Shown here piece after piece: positions 61,117 through 64,000 of a stretch of DNA of 64,000 nucleotides. The notes under the pieces are model-generated. The model saw only the letters and a list, made by a program, of their open reading frames with translations, made no database searches and had not been told where the DNA came from. The stretch lies in NCBI RefSeq assembly GCF_018691265.1, contig NW_024881300.1:4826546-4890545 (forward strand). Direction: 5' to 3'. Both the position numbers and the translations under genes were made by a program. Origin of the DNA: Tyto alba. Its lineage: Eukaryota > Chordata > Aves > Strigiformes > Tytonidae. Within the stretch, counting starts at the first letter, position 1; each line of letters opens with the position of its first letter.

Positions 61117-61165
61117 TGATGGTTTGGTGTGTTTTGTCCGTAATTCCATCTGGACTGTAATTCAG
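61117..61165 (+). CDS. candidate 49-base internal exon, unidentified
   Basis: The acceptor is strong (tttttctgccactgttttgtatttcag) and the donor is ATTCAG|gtaaag. After one leading T, 16 codons are open (DGLVCFVRNSIWTVIQ), ending in phase 0. The other two frames stop. The peptide alternates hydrophobic residues as in a beta strand, and 'DGLVCF' is reminiscent of a WD40-type blade, but the piece is too short to assign. It lies 10 kb beyond the candidate stop at 50805, so it would belong to a different transcript or mean that the earlier pair is not terminal. Confidence 0.28.
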
Positions 61166-63457
61166 GTAAAGAATAGCCAAGCTTTCATTTAGTCACAAAC
61201 CACAGATGATTCTTGCCACTGCCATCTCCACTCTAGTACAAGGAGATGCTAAAGCTCTTGTGCCTATTGAAGTTGTACACTTTCCAGAAAACAAGTTGTT
61301 AGGTTCCAGGAATGAATGAGTTAAAGGCAGCATTTGGATCAGTGTTGAGAAACTATATATTATCTATTGTATTTCCTTGGCCTTAAGTGGATTCTAGCAT
61401 GGGATGAATTAGGTTGGCTAGATATTTTCTGCTGACTGTGATATCCCTGTTGAGCAGCTTTCCCAGTACGAATATATTTGGCCCTTCTTTTTTTTCCCCA
61501 CAAGCTATATCCCTGTATAAAAACAGCTTTATCTCTAAAGAGCAAATAACACCCAGTGCTCATAACAGATGCCAAGAAATGTTTCTGTTTTGATTTTTGA
61601 AAATAAAAATTCAACTGTGTTCAATAAAATTCAGAAGCCGTTTTCCTCTGTGGAAATTAAAGGAATCCAAGGAAGTCTAGGAAGATAGCGACCTTCCTAA
61701 TTAAAGCGGTAGCAACTGCAGGAATCCGGTTTTTACAACCACCTCTATCTCACTGTGCTGAGAACAAAGCAGTCCTCCATTAATATTTTATTTTCTCTTT
61801 TCTTCCACTATAACAATGCTCTATGTTCTGTGAGAGCCCTGGAAAGACATGCAGAGCTATGTTAATTATGGTTTAAATAATTGACACTCTGATTGTGTTG
61901 TACTTTCCGAATTGTATGTGGCGTGTCACTGGTTCTACATATAATTACATCTATTCACTGCCATCATTTTTCCCACTTACATCACAGTATACAGTAGTCT
62001 ACATTGCAAAATCGCATGCAGTAACTAATAACGTCTTCACCAAATGACCTTTGTTTTTAAACACATGGAGTATGTGTACCAGTGGAGGTCTGATTGCCAT
62101 CAGAGCTAATGCATGCATCCAGGAAGATCTATTATGAAACAGATAATGTCAGGGGAGTTGGGAGTCTGCATCAGAAGCACACTCGGAGTCTAAAGAGTGG
62201 GTATTAGGAAATTTCCAGTATGGTCTGATGGTAATTCCTTATTAAACATTGCATCTAGCTTTTCAGCTTATGGGAACCCAGATATTTATTATTTGCTGGT
62301 TTATAGATTTGTGCACTAACTACTGGGATTATTAGGTACATCCAGCTATAGTACGTACAGTACTGTGCAATAACGTAAACAAGCTTTCGAGACTCATCTT
62401 CAGGTGTTGACTGAGTCATTCTGAAAGCTTGAGTGTATGTACATGTTTGGAGAGTGAGTAACCAGCTACTTCTTGGAGTACCTCATTAGTCAACATGACT
62501 GCAGCAGTGTTTGTCCAGTAAGCAGCTAACTTGAAAATTAAATCCTATCTCTTACAACTCAGCCTTAATGAACTAAAAAAAATATTTCTGGCTTCTTTGA
62601 AAACCAACATCCTTAGGTGTGATTGCAGAGTGCATGTGTTTACTCAGAAATAATGTAACTCCCTACTAAAATGTATGTGCTTTGGAGTTTGTTTCTGTCT
62701 GCTTTGCATGTTTGTTCTGCTGCTTGCAAATAACCTCTGCCCAACTGGAATTGATAAGGGAGAGGGATTAGTGTTTGGAAAAGCTGCAAGCACAAGTTAT
62801 CCTCAGGCAACCTGGGAGGTTTGAACTGATAACCACTCTGCAACAATTGCCCCTATTCGTGTCCTTACTTCCCAGTACAAGTCAGGAGGCTTCAGTCCTC
62901 AGTGAAGGTGGGGAGATATTCTACTTCATGTTTACTGTGGAATAAGGATACATGCAAGAGAAGGTACTGCAGGGTAGCTGGTATGTTTCTAAATACATAG
63001 CTTACCCTGTAGTAACTTGCTCATAGAACCAAATCTTTAATGTTTTTATGATTCTTATCCTTCTACTGATTACCTGTAAATGGTAATGTAGAGAGGATCT
63101 GTAGAAGCTGATACTGGGCCAGCGATGACTTTCAGGGGTCTATTCAAAATAATTGTAAAGGACTTAGTAAGGTCAGCGTGTATTTCAGAGTCTTCTGGAG
63201 TGTGGGGTCTTTGATACTGAGTGCTTGTTCAATTACTGTGAAGGGGCAGAAGAATGATACTGTGTCAGTACCAGGTACCCCTTCAGAAAAATAGGGAATT
63301 ATTGGGTACTCCTAACAAAATATTTTCAAACTTTTAAGCAGAAAAAAATTAAAACCACTAAGGTTTGTGTCGTACATAACAAACATGGTGGTAAAAATCC
63401 TGGAAGTACTGCAGGATGGAAATATTTGTATTAGAAATAGCCATTGGTGTTGTATTT

Positions 63458-63477
63458 AAAAAAAAAAAAAAAAAAAA
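63458..63477. repeat. poly(A) tract
   Basis: A run of 20 A followed by 'caaccaaa'. Confidence 0.95.
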
Positions 63478-63590
63478 CAACCAAATATTTCTTCTTCCCA
63501 TTTGACAGAGAAGATTATTTATAATGTAGAAAAATCAGGATTTGTAACCATTTATATGAAGCAGTAACACACTGAATGCTATTGTGATTT

Positions 63591-63610
63591 AAAAAACAAA
63601 ACAAAACAAA
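63591..63610. repeat. (AAAAC)n simple sequence
   Basis: A-rich sequence with three C interruptions at five-base spacing. Confidence 0.9.
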
Positions 63611-63744
63611 TCTGTGACAGAGAAGGCTGGAAGCAGCTATCTAAAAGTACTGTGGAAGGTGAATCTCATATGATATTAGGCTAGATACATCCCAGAAACC
63701 TGAAAATTTTACCAATGAGAGAAGATAAATGGAAAAGAAGAGCA

Positions 63745-63800
63745 TTCTCTAGAAATGTCAGATGGGATTTTCAGAAGTATTTAGCAAGTGTCTGTGGGCC
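63745..63800. repeat. decayed old interspersed repeat fragment
   Basis: The phrase 'gatgggattttcagaagtat' followed by 'ttagcaagtgtctgtgggcc' resembles 'gatgggattttcaaaagtatttaggcacc' of the same family as the scrap at 6419. Confidence 0.4.
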
Positions 63801-64000
63801 ACCTTGGAAAGCTGTCCCTATTTAGGACATCTCTTGAACATGTGGTTCTATGCTGCTGACGCTGAGAGAACATGTGTTACACGAAGCAGAGTATCCTGCA
63901 TGTGGATGGGCTTAGGAACGTGTGGAAATGCTCTGTCTGAATTAAGAACCCTGTTTAGAGGCTTCCACACATTGACAAAGGTTGAAAAGGTTTGTCTTGA

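Larger units (their letters stand above)
61166..64000. other. AT-rich non-coding DNA
   Basis: No gene is recognised. It includes a mixed-composition patch near 61640-61760 (with cctaattaaagcgg), A-rich tracts at 63458 and 63591, and an old repeat scrap near 63750. Confidence 0.6.

Overview
The window reads as vertebrate nuclear DNA, most likely from a bird (possibly another sauropsid). It is AT-rich and sparse in interspersed repeats. The repeats I can recognise are old fragments: one clear CR1/L3-type LINE 3' end, one copy of a sauropsid repeat with a 'ggtcagcccaatggcc' signature, and several decayed pieces of a family built around '(a)cttcaatgggagtt...gaatttggccc'. There is no prokaryotic gene organisation. 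I found no rRNA, tRNA, CRISPR array, integron or intact mobile element.

No complete protein-coding gene is visible in 64 kb. The longest open frames (100-190 codons) are scattered on both strands, overlap each other, run through homopolymers and repeats, and show no domain I recognise. They are chance frames. The window is therefore best read as a long intron, a gene-poor intergenic stretch, or both. The best coding signals are short blocks flanked by good splice sites: a 45-base exon at 3814-3858, a phase-compatible last-two-exon pair at 50387-50446 and 50743-50807 ending in a stop, and a 49-base block at 61117-61165. All are on the + strand. I cannot assign any of them to a known gene, and pseudo-exons of this quality are common in introns, so confidence is low to moderate.

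Layout: 1-3.9 kb holds twin poly(T) tracts and several candidate small exons. 3.9-13.5 kb is plain AT-rich DNA with homopolymers and a few old repeat scraps. 13.6-13.7 kb has a poly(A) followed by an extreme G-run. 14-32 kb is mostly plain, with a small CpG-rich pocket near 23.4 kb and a clear old repeat near 26.6 kb. 32.2-34 kb has a CR1-type fragment, inverted A/T arms, a perfect 12-bp hairpin and a T/G-rich tract. 34-44 kb is plain. 44.7-52 kb has several blocks rich in homeodomain-type and NFI-type sites that look like candidate regulatory elements, and the 50.4-50.8 kb exon pair lies among them. 53-55 kb has a perfect 10-bp hairpin and a pyrimidine-rich degenerate tandem stretch. 55-64 kb is plain apart from a GC pocket near 58.1 kb, a candidate element near 60.1 kb and A-rich tracts near the end.

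I did not find an undescribed biological system. The observations most worth checking are the exon pair at 50.4-50.8 kb, the possible chain of small exons in the first 4 kb, the shared 15-base homeodomain motif at 45.9 and 49.0 kb, the G-run at 13.66 kb and the two perfect hairpins.
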